Positions 9,610 to 18,112 are shown, numbered from the stretch's first letter. The stretch: 64,000 nucleotides of DNA from Bacteroidota bacterium (GCA_947464275.1 CANHVU010000010.1:51945-115944); one strand, 5' to 3'. Numbers and translations are program-made. Notes: generated by a model from the sequence alone, not told the origin.

Positions 9610-9835
9610 TGTTTTTTTTGTTTTTAAAATAGTGGGGCGAATTTATACTTATAAAGTAAACTTAGAAGTATTTTTTTATAATATTAGTTATGAAAAATAA
9701 AATTTGAAACAGAGTCTCAAATTGACACATAAACATCCCAAAAAGAGAAAAAGAAAAACCTTAAACAACATAACAATATTTCAATATATTGATTTTAAGT
9801 TATTTAAACAAAAATCGGGTTTTGGATTTAATATT

Positions 9836-9842
9836 GATATTT
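9836..9842 (+). promoter_or_regulatory. Possible -7 element upstream of first LruC cassette
   Basis: ATATTTG is a partial match to the Bacteroidota -7 box TAnnTTTG and lies 29 bases before the lipoprotein ATG at 9871. The second cassette has a similar partial match (AATCTTTG, 12095-12102) 28 bases before its ATG. The matching spacing is the main support. Confidence 0.25.
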
Positions 9843-9870
9843 GATTGTTAAACTAAATTATACTTATAAA

Positions 9871-10278
9871 ATGAAACATATTAAATTATTAACTGGAATT
9901 GCAATAATAATTGCCGCAAGTTCTTGTACTAAAATTAAGGATGCTGATTATACTCCAACCACCAGCCCCAAGGCTAATAATTTTAAAGAAATTAAGGTTG
10001 CTAACAATTTTAATTGGAGTACAACAAATAATATTGAATTAAATGTTCTTGGATTTGCCAGTATTTCGCCAATTTCAAATACTTTTATAGTTTCATCAGA
10101 AAATCAAAAAGAAGTTTACTTTGCTTCAAATACTTTGATGAGTGAAAGTTTCACAGCAAATTTTGATTTACCATCACATGTGAAACAAGTTAGAGTTACT
10201 TTTGGGTCTATTTCAAAAGTATTAGATGTAAACTCAAAAAATATTAGTTTTGATTATCTTTTACCTGTTGTAGAATAA
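9871..10278 (+). CDS. Lipoprotein, first copy of the duplicated LruC-cassette lipoprotein
   Basis: 135 residues from the ATG at 9871 (an earlier TTG at 9841 would add a non-signal extension). MKHIKLLTGIAIIIAASSC ends in a lipobox with Cys19, so the product is a lipid-anchored envelope protein. The mature part has a Thr/Pro linker, then NNFKEIKVANNFNWSTTNNI and a beta-rich domain of about 90 residues ending FDYLLPVVE. It is the clear paralogue of the gene at 12130-12546. It lies 18 bases before the LruC-domain gene, so the two are almost certainly co-transcribed and may act together on the surface. I do not recognise a characterised family. Confidence 0.8.
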   Translation: MKHIKLLTGIAIIIAASSCTKIKDADYTPTTSPKANNFKEIKVANNFNWSTTNNIELNVLGFASISPISNTFIVSSENQKEVYFASNTLMSESFTANFDLPSHVKQVRVTFGSISKVLDVNSKNISFDYLLPVVE

Positions 10279-10296
10279 ATATTAAAAAATTAAACA

Positions 10297-11763
10297 ATGA
10301 AAAAAATAGCAATCTTATTAATTATTACTTTAACAGGTTTTGTTTCAAAATCTCAAACAATGAGTTTGAATTGTGAGTCGGGTAATAGATCAATTGAACA
10401 GGGAAATTGTTGGGCTTTTGGCTCAGTAAGTTACTCCAACCTTGAATTTAGAATAAATGGATTTTGGAGTATGCGTACAAACCAACTTACTAATTTATCA
10501 ACTTCAGCATGTTGGGTTAAAACACCATGGTTTAAACCAGGTAGTGGTAATATTACTATGAAAACAAGGTTAGAAAATGCAAGTGGTACAAGTAGAGGAA
10601 TAGTTTTTACCTATGTGCCATATGATGCCAATGCAATTAGTTCAACAAAAGAAGGCACTGGAACTCCGTTTTACACATACAATTTTGCAACGCCATTAGA
10701 TATTTGGGTTAAAGATATTACTGTTCCTATTCCAACAGCTATTGCAAACTCAAATCAAGCATATAAAATAATTATTAGTTTTATTGGCTCTGGAGGTTCT
10801 GGTAGAGCTTTTGCTGATGATTTAGTAATTCCAGGAACCTATTGGGCTAATCCTACAAATAATTGTTTACCTCAAGCATTGATTGTTGATGCTGATAATG
10901 ATGGTGTTCAAGATATCGATGATGCTTATCCAAACGATGCTGCAAGAGCTTATAATAATGTATTTCCTAGTTCAGGATACTCGACCTTAATGTTTGAAGA
11001 TTTATGGCCAAGTTTAGGTGATTATGATTTTAACGATTATGTAGTTGATTACAAAATAAACAGAATTACCAATGCTGCTAATAAAGTAGTTGAAATTAAA
11101 GCTGAATTTGTATCAAGAGCTGCTGGTGCTAGTAGACCTAATGGTTTTGCTTTTAGTTTTGATGGTTTATCAGGTTCAAAAATTACAGGTGTAACTGGTA
11201 ATAAAATATTTACTCCAAATCCTCATACATTTAATGCTAATGGAACTGAAGCTGGTCAAACAGATGCCCACTTCGTAGTAGTTTCAAATATTTTTAAAGT
11301 ACTTATTCCACAAGGTGGAGGTTCAGGAGGCGTTAATACAAATCCTACTGCGGTAAGAGTACCAAATGATACCACAAGAATGACAATATCATTTAACACA
11401 ACAACCAACACCACAAATTTAAGCGAGGTTACATTAGCTAAATTTAACCCATACCTTATTGTTAACCAAACTAGAGGTACTGAAATTCATTTAGCTGATA
11501 AAACTCCAAGTTCATTAGTTAACTCAGCATTATTAGGTACTGCTGATGATAACTCAAATGCTGGTTCAAACAGATTTTACAAAACAAAAAATAACTTACC
11601 TTGGGCATTAAATGTAACTTCTAGCATACCTTACATGAAAGAAACCATTGATTTTACTAAGGGTTACAACAATTTTATTGATTGGTCTGGAAGTAATGGA
11701 ACAACTAATACTGATTGGTACTTAAATTTATCAAATTTAAGAGATAACAATAATTTGTATTAA
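10297..11763 (+). CDS. LruC-domain (DUF4842) secreted protein, copy 1
   Basis: 488 residues with a signal peptide ending at VSKSQT. The N-terminal part (about 20-185) is a beta-sandwich-like region. It is followed by IVDADNDGVQDIDDAYPND, an Asp-rich calcium-binding-like loop, and the LruC domain with MFEDLWPSLGDYDFNDYVVD and the end NTDWYLNLSNLRDNNNLY. LruC domains are known from surface proteins of Bacteroidota and Leptospira; the molecular role is unclear, and metal-dependent folding or surface adhesion is inference. From residue ~185 onward it is nearly identical to the paralogue at 12573-14114, whereas the N-terminal parts differ strongly. Confidence 0.88.
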   Translation: MKKIAILLIITLTGFVSKSQTMSLNCESGNRSIEQGNCWAFGSVSYSNLEFRINGFWSMRTNQLTNLSTSACWVKTPWFKPGSGNITMKTRLENASGTSRGIVFTYVPYDANAISSTKEGTGTPFYTYNFATPLDIWVKDITVPIPTAIANSNQAYKIIISFIGSGGSGRAFADDLVIPGTYWANPTNNCLPQALIVDADNDGVQDIDDAYPNDAARAYNNVFPSSGYSTLMFEDLWPSLGDYDFNDYVVDYKINRITNAANKVVEIKAEFVSRAAGASRPNGFAFSFDGLSGSKITGVTGNKIFTPNPHTFNANGTEAGQTDAHFVVVSNIFKVLIPQGGGSGGVNTNPTAVRVPNDTTRMTISFNTTTNTTNLSEVTLAKFNPYLIVNQTRGTEIHLADKTPSSLVNSALLGTADDNSNAGSNRFYKTKNNLPWALNVTSSIPYMKETIDFTKGYNNFIDWSGSNGTTNTDWYLNLSNLRDNNNLY

Positions 11764-11785
11764 TATGTAATATTAATACTTTATC

Positions 11786-11822
11786 AAACTCCTTTTATTC
11801 AATTAAAAGGAGTTTTTTTTGT
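11786..11822 (+). terminator. Terminator of LruC cassette copy 1
   Basis: Stem AAACTCCTTTT (11786-11796) with 11805-11815, loop ATTCAATT, then a T-run. Stem and loop are the same as those of the hairpin after copy 2, showing that the duplicated unit includes its terminator. Confidence 0.88.
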
Positions 11823-11975
11823 TATAAAATAGATACCATTAAATTATCAATATTCATTTAACAACTCTGAACACTTTTTTACACAATTAACAGACTATAT
11901 TCGGAAAGTAATATTTAGTACAAATAATAAACAAAAATTAACAATTAGATTCGTAAACAAATAGTTACAAAATAA

Positions 11976-12019
11976 TTGAATTTCATTTTGGGAAAATATT
12001 TTCCCAAAATGAAATTCAA
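11976..12019. repeat. Perfect 44-bp palindrome
   Basis: TTGAATTTCATTTTGGGAAA with one more A and T forms the left half-site; the right half is its exact complement, with the centre between 11997 and 11998 and no loop. It is not followed by a T-run, so it is not a normal terminator. It lies 110 bases before the second lipoprotein gene, and no equivalent is seen before the first copy. Confidence 0.9.
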
Positions 12020-12129
12020 CAAGTATTACATAATTATAAAAAATGTTTATTTATTTAAATATCAGCATTTTAACAATAAATTTAAAATTGGTCAAATCTT
12101 TGTATTTACCAATAAAAACAATAACAAAA

Positions 12130-12546
12130 ATGAAAAATCTAAAATTAATCGCAGGAGTAGCTCTTTTAGTAGCTGCAAGTTCATGCACAAAAGTTAAGGA
12201 CGTTGAAAGTACACCTAATACTAACAAACCCAGCAATTTTAAAGAAATAAAAGTTGCAGATAATTTTACTTGGAACACTACCAATAACATTTCATTAAAT
12301 GTTCAAGGTTTTGAAAGCATATCACCTATTAGAAATACCTTTATTGTTTCTTCAGAAGATCAAAAAGAAATTTACTTTGCTTCAAACACATTAATGAGCG
12401 AAAGTTTCAAAGCAGATTTCGATTTACCTATCCATGTTAAGAAAATAAAGGTTAATTTTGGTACTATTAGTAAAGTGATTGATGTTAACTCAAAAACCAT
12501 TACTTTCGACTACTTAATGCCAGCAACAGCTGAAGAAATTCAATAA
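12130..12546 (+). CDS. Lipoprotein, second copy of the duplicated LruC-cassette lipoprotein
   Basis: 138 residues from ATG 12130, giving MKNLKLIAGVALLVAASSC with lipobox Cys19; a longer in-frame start at 12043 would bury the signal peptide. The mature part matches the 9871-10278 product along its length (NNI, LNV, GFESISPIRNTFIVSSED, FASNTLMSESFKADFDLP, SKTITFDYLMP). The substitutions are spread evenly, unlike the LruC pair, whose C-terminal halves are nearly identical. It is followed after 26 bases by the LruC copy 2 gene and is presumably co-transcribed. Function unknown; an outer-membrane anchor or periplasmic partner for the LruC protein is a guess from context. Confidence 0.8.
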   Translation: MKNLKLIAGVALLVAASSCTKVKDVESTPNTNKPSNFKEIKVADNFTWNTTNNISLNVQGFESISPIRNTFIVSSEDQKEIYFASNTLMSESFKADFDLPIHVKKIKVNFGTISKVIDVNSKTITFDYLMPATAEEIQ

Positions 12547-12572
12547 GATTCACTATTAAAACAATTACAAAC

Positions 12573-14114
12573 ATGAAAATTATAAATAAAATTGCAGCAA
12601 CATTATTATTAGCATCTTCCGCTATTTTGGGAAATGCACAATCAATAACTTTAGATTGTGAAAGTGCCGCTCCATTTTTCCAACGAACTCCAACAAATAA
12701 TATTGCATTTGATAGAGCTAATTGCTGGGCGTTAGGTGCTTTTAGTTATATTAGAACAACTGTTTCCTTACCTTCAATTACTGGAACTTTTAGTGCTAGG
12801 AGTAATTCAATGTCAAATGAAAATGCAAATAGTTCTGGCTGGATAAAAAGCCCTTGGATTAAAATGGCAAGCGGAAATATTACCTTAAACATAAGAATGG
12901 AAGGTACTTCGGGAACAGGTGGAGCTTTAGGAAGTGGTAGTTATAAAGCAATTAGAATTAGATTGGTAACGTATGATCCAAATGTAATCAGTTCATCAAA
13001 AGAAGGAAGTTTTTTAGCTGATTCATTTACTTATTTAATTCAATCGCCTTACACCAATGTTCAAAATATTTCATACGCTGTACCAGCATCAATAGTTGGA
13101 AACAATAATGTTTATAAGGTTATGATAAGCTTTATTGGTGCAGGCGGTAATAACAGAGCTATAGCTGATGATATTGTTATTCCAGGAACCTATTGGACTA
13201 ATCCTTCAAATAATTGTTTACCTCAAGCATTAATTGTTGATGCTGATAATGATGGTGTTCAAGATAGCGATGATGCTTATCCAAATGATGCCGCAAGAGC
13301 TTATAACAATGTTTTTCCAGCATCTGGTTATTCAACCTTAATGTTTGAAGATTTATGGCCAAGTTTAGGTGATTATGATTTTAATGATTTTGTAGTTGAT
13401 TACAAATTAAACAGAGTAACCAATGCTGCTAATAAAGTAGTTGAAATTAAAGCAGAGTTTGTATCAAGAGCTGCTGGTGCTAGTCGTCCTAATGGTTTTG
13501 CATTTAGTTTTGATGGTTTATCAGGTTCAAGAATTACAAGTGTTAGTGGAAATAAAATATTTACACCAAATCCACATACTTTCGATGCTAATGGAACTGA
13601 AGCAGGTCAAACAGATGCTCATTTCGTAGTAGTTTCAAATATTTTCAAAGTACTTATTCCACAAGGTGGTGGTTCAGGAGGCGTTAATACAAATCCTACT
13701 GCGGTAAGAGTACCAAATGATACCACAAGAATGACAATATCATTTAACACAACAACCAACACCACTAGTTTAAGCGATGTAACTTTAGCTAAATTTAACC
13801 CATACCTTATTGTTAACCAAACAAGAGGTACTGAAATTCATTTAGCTGATAAAACTCCAAGTGCATTAGTTAACTCAGCATTATTAGGTACTGCTGATGA
13901 TAACTCAAATGCTGGTTCAAACAGATTTTACAAAACAAAAAATAACTTACCTTGGGCTATTAATGTAACTTCTAGCATACCTTATATGAAAGAAACCATT
14001 GATTTTACTAAAGGTTATAACAATTTTATTGATTGGTCTGTAAGTAACGGAACTACTAATACTGATTGGTACTTAAATTTATCAAATTTCAGAGACAATA
14101 ATAATTTGTATTAA
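12573..14114 (+). CDS. LruC-domain (DUF4842) secreted protein, copy 2
   Basis: 513 residues with a signal peptide ending at ILGNAQS. The architecture is as in copy 1: a divergent N-terminal beta-rich region (about 20-210), the Asp-rich loop IVDADNDGVQDSDDAYPND, then the LruC domain to the end NTDWYLNLSNFRDNNNLY. The C-terminal ~300 residues differ from copy 1 at only a handful of positions. Long stretches of DNA are identical as well, for example through GGTTCAGGAGGCGTTAATAC in both copies. This points to recent duplication plus N-terminal diversification, or to gene conversion of the C-terminal half. The surface location is inferred from the signal peptide and family. Confidence 0.88.
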   Translation: MKIINKIAATLLLASSAILGNAQSITLDCESAAPFFQRTPTNNIAFDRANCWALGAFSYIRTTVSLPSITGTFSARSNSMSNENANSSGWIKSPWIKMASGNITLNIRMEGTSGTGGALGSGSYKAIRIRLVTYDPNVISSSKEGSFLADSFTYLIQSPYTNVQNISYAVPASIVGNNNVYKVMISFIGAGGNNRAIADDIVIPGTYWTNPSNNCLPQALIVDADNDGVQDSDDAYPNDAARAYNNVFPASGYSTLMFEDLWPSLGDYDFNDFVVDYKLNRVTNAANKVVEIKAEFVSRAAGASRPNGFAFSFDGLSGSRITSVSGNKIFTPNPHTFDANGTEAGQTDAHFVVVSNIFKVLIPQGGGSGGVNTNPTAVRVPNDTTRMTISFNTTTNTTSLSDVTLAKFNPYLIVNQTRGTEIHLADKTPSALVNSALLGTADDNSNAGSNRFYKTKNNLPWAINVTSSIPYMKETIDFTKGYNNFIDWSVSNGTTNTDWYLNLSNFRDNNNLY

Positions 14115-14135
14115 TTTGTAATATTAATAATTTGT

Positions 14136-14173
14136 AAAACTCCTTTTATTCAATTAAAAGGAGTTTTTTTTAT
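14136..14173 (+). terminator. Terminator of LruC cassette copy 2
   Basis: Stem AAAACTCCTTTT (14136-14147) with 14156-14167, loop ATTCAATT, then a T-run. Stem and loop match the terminator of copy 1. Confidence 0.88.
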
Positions 14174-14214
14174 GCCTACAATTAAGTTTATTTGCTTTAT
14201 TAAACTTTACACTA

Positions 14215-14496
14215 ATGCAAGTAGAGAACGAATACAACGATAAAAAAGGCGAATTTTATATTTTAGAAAATGGCAAAAAAATAGCAGTGCTAGAATACGT
14301 TTTTGCTGGACCCAATAAATTTATAATTGACCATACTGAGGTAGCCATAAATCAAGAAGGAAAAGGTTTAGGAAAAATTTTGGTAAAAGCTGCTGTTGAT
14401 TTTGCAAAAGAAGCTAATTACAAAATATTGCCTTTATGCCCATATGCTAAAAATGTTTTTGATAAAACTCCTGAGTACTCCGAGGTATTGTTTTAA
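14215..14496 (+). CDS. Small GNAT-like N-acetyltransferase (YjdJ/Gcn5-related type)
   Basis: 93 residues, the short single-domain GNAT type. The acetyl-CoA-binding signature is HTEVAINQEGKGLGKILVKA, with the Q/E-GKGLGK pyrophosphate loop, and the protein ends in the conserved LPLCPYAKNVFDKTPEY segment typical of this subfamily. The substrate is unknown; small members are thought to acetylate amines or metabolites. The gene is followed after 17 bases by a Crp-family regulator on the same strand and is probably co-transcribed with it. Confidence 0.85.
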   Translation: MQVENEYNDKKGEFYILENGKKIAVLEYVFAGPNKFIIDHTEVAINQEGKGLGKILVKAAVDFAKEANYKILPLCPYAKNVFDKTPEYSEVLF

Positions 14497-14513
14497 ATTA
14501 TAATCAGAAGTTT

Positions 14514-15095
14514 ATGTTTGAACAATTAAACGCTCAAGTTTCCAAACTTGCCAATTTTACCCATCAAGAATTAGCCGTTTTTAATCAATTATTGGAGTTT
14601 AAATCAGTACCTAAAAAAACAATTTTATTGCACGAAGGAGAAATTTGTAATTTTGAAGCGTTTATTAAAAAAGGTTGTATCAGAACTTATTATATCAATG
14701 AAAATGGTTTTGAGGTTACCTTGCAATTTGGCATTGAAAATTGGTGGGCAAGTGATATGGCCAGTTTCCACGAACAAACACCAAGTAAAGTGTTTATTGA
14801 AACTTTGGAAGATTGCGAAATTTTACTCTTACACCGAGAAACCAAAGAGGAATTACTTGAAAAGGTACCAAAATTTGAACGTGTATTTCGCATTATGGTG
14901 CAGCGGAATTTATGTGCTACCCAAAATAGGTTAATTGGAAGTATTTCAAAATCAGCACAAGAAAAATATTTGGAGTTTATTGAAAAATACCCAACCATTC
15001 CGCAGCGAGTAGCCCAACATTATATTGCATCTTACTTAGGAATTTCGGCAGAGTTTTTAAGTAAAGTTAGGGCTAAATTGAATAAAAAAAATTAA
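14514..15095 (+). CDS. Crp/Fnr-family transcriptional regulator
   Basis: 193 residues. The N-terminal cyclic-nucleotide-binding beta-barrel (about 20-125) includes KKTILLHEGEICNFEAFIKK and VFIETLEDCEILLL. A long dimerisation helix and a C-terminal winged helix follow, with IASYLGISAEFLSKVRAKL as the recognition region. The Arg/Glu pair that binds cAMP in E. coli Crp is not evident, so the ligand is unknown; many Bacteroidota paralogues bind none that is known. It has no cysteine cluster of the Fnr type. Together with the GNAT gene it forms a small unit that converges on pyrC. Confidence 0.88.
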   Translation: MFEQLNAQVSKLANFTHQELAVFNQLLEFKSVPKKTILLHEGEICNFEAFIKKGCIRTYYINENGFEVTLQFGIENWWASDMASFHEQTPSKVFIETLEDCEILLLHRETKEELLEKVPKFERVFRIMVQRNLCATQNRLIGSISKSAQEKYLEFIEKYPTIPQRVAQHYIASYLGISAEFLSKVRAKLNKKN

Positions 15096-15113
15096 AGGGA
15101 GTAAACTCCCTTT
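15094..15113. terminator. Short hairpin between convergent genes
   Basis: AAAGGGAGTAAACTCCCTTT overlaps the stop codon of the Crp-type gene and ends 7 bases before the pyrC stop. There is no long T-run on either side, so it is a weak or bidirectional terminator at best. Confidence 0.4.
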
Positions 15114-15119
15114 ATGAAA

Positions 15120-16457
15120 TTACCTATTAAATCGTAAACGATTACCTTTTTTTGTTTCATTAAAAATACCATGTTGGTAAGTTAAATGTCCGCTCACAAT
15201 GGTGGTATCAATACTGGCTTTAAAAGTATATCCTTCAAAAGGACTCCAACCGCACTTGTATAAAATGTTGTCTTTAGCTACTGTTTCTGGTTTATTCATA
15301 TCTACCAAAACCAAATCAGCCCAAAAACCTTCGCGTATAAATCCACGTCTGTCTATATCGAACAAAATAGCTGGATTGTGACACATTTTTTGGACCACAT
15401 TTTCTAACGTAATTTTACCTTGTAAACTACATTCAATCATGGCTTGTAAACTATGCTGAATTAAAGGACCACCACTTGGGGCATTTATATAAGCTTGTTC
15501 TTTTTCGGCAATAGTATGTGGCGCATGGTCAGTGGCTATTACATCAATTCTTCCATCATTCACCGCTTTCCAAATAGCATCTCTGTCTTCAGCAGTTTTT
15601 ACCGCAGGGTTCCATTTTATGTAATTTCCTTTGGTTTCGTAATCAACATCGCTAAACCATAAATGATGTACACAAGCCTCTGCAGTAATGCGTTTTTCGC
15701 TTAAAGGTTTATTGTTTTCAAATAAATCTAACTCTTCTTTGGTACTAATATGCAAAATATGTAAACGAGTATTATACTTTTTAGCCAAATTTACAGCAAA
15801 GCTTGATGATAAATAACACGCTTCTCTGCTTCTAATTAATGGATGGTGTTTAGCTGTTAAATTATCGCCATACTCTGCTTTAAATTTAGCTGCATTTTCT
15901 TTCACCAATGGGTCAAACTCACAATGTGTAGTGATGATGGTTTTTACTTGGCTAAAAATGTTTTCCAGTGCAATTGGGTCATCTACCAACATATCACCAG
16001 TACTGCTTCCCATAAAAATTTTCACACCACAAACATTGGTTTCATCTACTTTTAGTAATTCATCTAAATTAGTATTGGTAGTACCCATGTAAAACGAGTA
16101 ATTAGCCAATGAAACCTCGGCTGCACGCGCATATTTTTGTTCTAATAATTCATAATTAGTAGCACTTGGAACGGTATTTGGCATTTCCATATAAGTGGTA
16201 CACCCACCGGCTACTGCTGCTTTTGCTTCGGTATAAAGTTCGCCTTTATGGGTTAAACCAGGCTCTCTAAAATGAACTTGATCGTCAATAATGCCAGGCA
16301 ATAAATATTTACCTGTTGCATCTATCACCACATCGGCTGGCATGGCAATGGCATTGGTATCTATTTTTTCAATGAAGCCATTTTTAATTAAAACATCGGC
16401 ACCATAAATTTTGCCTTCGTTCACTAATGTTGCATTGCGTATAAGAATTGTTTGCAT
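15120..16457 (-). CDS. pyrC: Dihydroorotase
   Basis: 445 residues, an amidohydrolase barrel. It closes carbamoyl-aspartate to dihydroorotate, the third step of pyrimidine synthesis. Seen in order: PGIIDDQVHFREPGLTHKGE (metal site, about 55-75), MEMPNTVPS, CGVKIFMGSSTG with the lysine expected to be carboxylated, TTHCEFD, LHILHIST and the catalytic VIATDHAPHT. The first metal motif reads QVH instead of the common HxH; I recall this as normal for Bacteroidota dihydroorotases. Allantoinase is the main alternative, but the size and motifs fit pyrC. The ATG is preceded by an AT-rich leader; no other pyrimidine gene is adjacent. Confidence 0.88.
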   Translation of the reverse strand: MQTILIRNATLVNEGKIYGADVLIKNGFIEKIDTNAIAMPADVVIDATGKYLLPGIIDDQVHFREPGLTHKGELYTEAKAAVAGGCTTYMEMPNTVPSATNYELLEQKYARAAEVSLANYSFYMGTTNTNLDELLKVDETNVCGVKIFMGSSTGDMLVDDPIALENIFSQVKTIITTHCEFDPLVKENAAKFKAEYGDNLTAKHHPLIRSREACYLSSSFAVNLAKKYNTRLHILHISTKEELDLFENNKPLSEKRITAEACVHHLWFSDVDYETKGNYIKWNPAVKTAEDRDAIWKAVNDGRIDVIATDHAPHTIAEKEQAYINAPSGGPLIQHSLQAMIECSLQGKITLENVVQKMCHNPAILFDIDRRGFIREGFWADLVLVDMNKPETVAKDNILYKCGWSPFEGYTFKASIDTTIVSGHLTYQHGIFNETKKGNRLRFNR

Positions 16458-16476
16458 AGTTTTTTATTTTAATTAT

Positions 16477-17052
16477 TTATAATTTTATGTCCCAAATATC
16501 GTAAAAGGAAAACCTTAATCTTATAATTCCATATTTAATATTGTAATAAGCTGCATAAGTAGGCGTTTGAGATACCTCATTTGACCTGAAAACATCATAA
16601 AAAATATTATTGCTAAAAGAGATTGAATCATATTTATAATTATTATTTTTAAGATCTCCATTCCAAAATGGAAGGGAATAATTTCTATAAATAATAAATA
16701 AATTCCAAGGATTTTGAGATATTGTTAAGGTTTCATTATTTTGATTAGTGTAAGAATAATTAATTTCTTCATAATAATAAATGAAAGTACTACATCGATC
16801 ATAATATTGATTTGAATAATTCAATTTATAATCTTTCAATTTGTTTTTAAAAGTGAATACCAGTATTGAATCACTTTTATATTTCTTCAATATAATCTTT
16901 TTACTTGTGTCTAATACAAAAGCATCAATATATATTTGATTGATGCTATCATAGCGACTAATAATATTGTCACTTTGATTACATTCTTCTTTTTTACATG
17001 AAGAAATATAAATACTACTAATTAACAGTCCAAGTAACAGAATCTTTTTCAT
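16477..17052 (-). CDS. Lipoprotein of unknown function
   Basis: About 191 residues from the ATG at 17052, which gives MKKILLLGLLISSIYISSC with a lipobox cysteine followed by KKEEC; the longer start at 17073 is less good. The mature part is rich in Tyr, Asn and Ser with no recognised domain. It ends with YYNIKYGIIRLRFSFYDIWD, a pattern shared loosely with the next gene upstream (YEIGIIKYEKDSVTW) and with the lipoprotein at 28203. The gene overlaps the upstream lipoprotein gene by 35 bases, so expression is coupled. It may be surface-exposed; function unknown. Confidence 0.7.
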   Translation of the reverse strand: MKKILLLGLLISSIYISSCKKEECNQSDNIISRYDSINQIYIDAFVLDTSKKIILKKYKSDSILVFTFKNKLKDYKLNYSNQYYDRCSTFIYYYEEINYSYTNQNNETLTISQNPWNLFIIYRNYSLPFWNGDLKNNNYKYDSISFSNNIFYDVFRSNEVSQTPTYAAYYNIKYGIIRLRFSFYDIWDIKL

Positions 17053-17644
17053 ATTTGATAATTCCAATTTCATAATTCAAATACAAGGTTGCAGTTGTAT
17101 CTGAAGAATTCAATTTGTAAACATTATAAATCCACTTAGAGTCAAATAATATTGAATCAGAATAATTAGGTACATAAATGCTTAATAAATCATTTGTTTT
17201 AAATTTAAAAACTGAATTTAGAAAATTGAATTCAATATAATTATTGCAAATTTGTTCAGATAAGGCAATTTGTCCATTGTTCACCAAATGTAATATATTA
17301 GAATCTCCAATACTATAATCATAGATTTTATAGTAAAACTTATCATATTTAGTTGAAGGGCAATCGGGAGAACCACTTGTTTCTTTATAAACTGTTTGGG
17401 AAGATAGTTTTTCACCACTTGTCTTTACGGTTATGTTGTCAACTATTGTATTGCCATTTTTAATTACGAAACTATATTGTTTTTTTTGAACAAAATTATC
17501 CCATAAGTTATTTTTTAAAAACATATTATAGTGCACAGTATCTTTATTTCCAACGCAACCTTCATATTTCGAACAACTATAATTACCAATCAAACAAAAC
17601 AGTAAAACAGTCGACAGTAAAAATAAATTTGTTTTAGTTTTCAT
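17018..17644 (-). CDS. Lipoprotein of unknown function, paralogue of its neighbour
   Basis: 208 residues from ATG 17644. The signal peptide ends CLIGNYSC with the lipid-modified cysteine, followed by SKYEGCVG. A Cys in SGSPDCPSTKYDKFYYKIYD and another in LSEQICNNYIEF may form a disulfide. The end YLNYEIGIIKYEKDSVTW recalls both the downstream gene and the product of 28203-28817, which has SMDCPEYDNYNFERV and KLYGIIQIQIDSN. I infer one loose paralogous family of envelope lipoproteins with three members in this window. No enzymatic motif is visible. The gene overlaps its downstream partner by 35 bases. Confidence 0.7.
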   Translation of the reverse strand: MKTKTNLFLLSTVLLFCLIGNYSCSKYEGCVGNKDTVHYNMFLKNNLWDNFVQKKQYSFVIKNGNTIVDNITVKTSGEKLSSQTVYKETSGSPDCPSTKYDKFYYKIYDYSIGDSNILHLVNNGQIALSEQICNNYIEFNFLNSVFKFKTNDLLSIYVPNYSDSILFDSKWIYNVYKLNSSDTTATLYLNYEIGIIKYEKDSVTWTVN

Positions 17645-17694
17645 AATTACAATCATTAATTAATAGACAAAATGCAAAAAAATAACTAAAATAA

Positions 17695-18108
17695 TTAATC
17701 AATAGTAGCTATCACCTTTAATTCAATAGCAATAGGTGTTGGCAAACATATGATTTGAATGGTGGTTCTACATGGCTGATTATCTTTAAAATACTCCGCC
17801 CAAAGCTGATTGTAGGTTTTAAAATCATCTTTCATATTGGTTAAAAAAACCGTTACATCAATTATTTTATCCCAACTACTTCCAGCATCTTCCAAAATGT
17901 ACTTTATGTTTTGAAATACCGAATGGCATTGTGTGGCTATATCGTAACTAGTGATATTTCCATTTTCGTCTAACTCTACTCCAGGAATTTTTTTGGTGCC
18001 TTTTTCTCTAGGACCAACGCCTGAAAGAAATAATAAATTTCCTACACGTTTAGCATGAGGATATAAACCTACTGGTTCTGGTGCTTTTGATGAATGTATA
18101 TCTGCCAT
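17695..18108 (-). CDS. ridA: RidA/YjgF-family enamine/imine deaminase
   Basis: 137 residues, one Rid domain. Family members hydrolyse reactive enamines and imines such as 2-aminoacrylate released by PLP enzymes. Seen: GNLLFLSGVGP early, the helix VFQNIKYILEDAGSSWDKII, and the active-site region PCRTTIQIICLPTPIAIELK, whose arginine is the substrate-carboxylate ligand of the archetype. Whether it belongs to RidA proper or to another Rid subgroup cannot be fixed by eye. Its leader is a 200-base low-complexity tract (18113-18290). Its stop is 50 bases before the lipoprotein genes, so co-transcription with them is possible. Confidence 0.85.
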   Translation of the reverse strand: MADIHSSKAPEPVGLYPHAKRVGNLLFLSGVGPREKGTKKIPGVELDENGNITSYDIATQCHSVFQNIKYILEDAGSSWDKIIDVTVFLTNMKDDFKTYNQLWAEYFKDNQPCRTTIQIICLPTPIAIELKVIATID

Positions 18109-18112
18109 GATG

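Larger units (their letters stand above)
11764..12129. other. 366-base spacer between the two LruC cassettes
   Basis: It holds the copy 1 terminator (11786-11822), a perfect 44-bp palindrome (11976-12019) and a weak promoter-like box at 12095-12102. The remainder is AT-rich and shows no coding signal. Confidence 0.7.

Noticed and set aside
11976..12197. Plus-strand frame starting in the 44-bp palindrome
   Set aside because: It overlaps the lipoprotein gene out of frame, and its start is within the palindrome; no coding character.
13441..13629. Out-of-frame 62-codon frame inside LruC copy 2
   Set aside because: Shadow of the true frame, with Leu/Val-biased composition and no independent start context.
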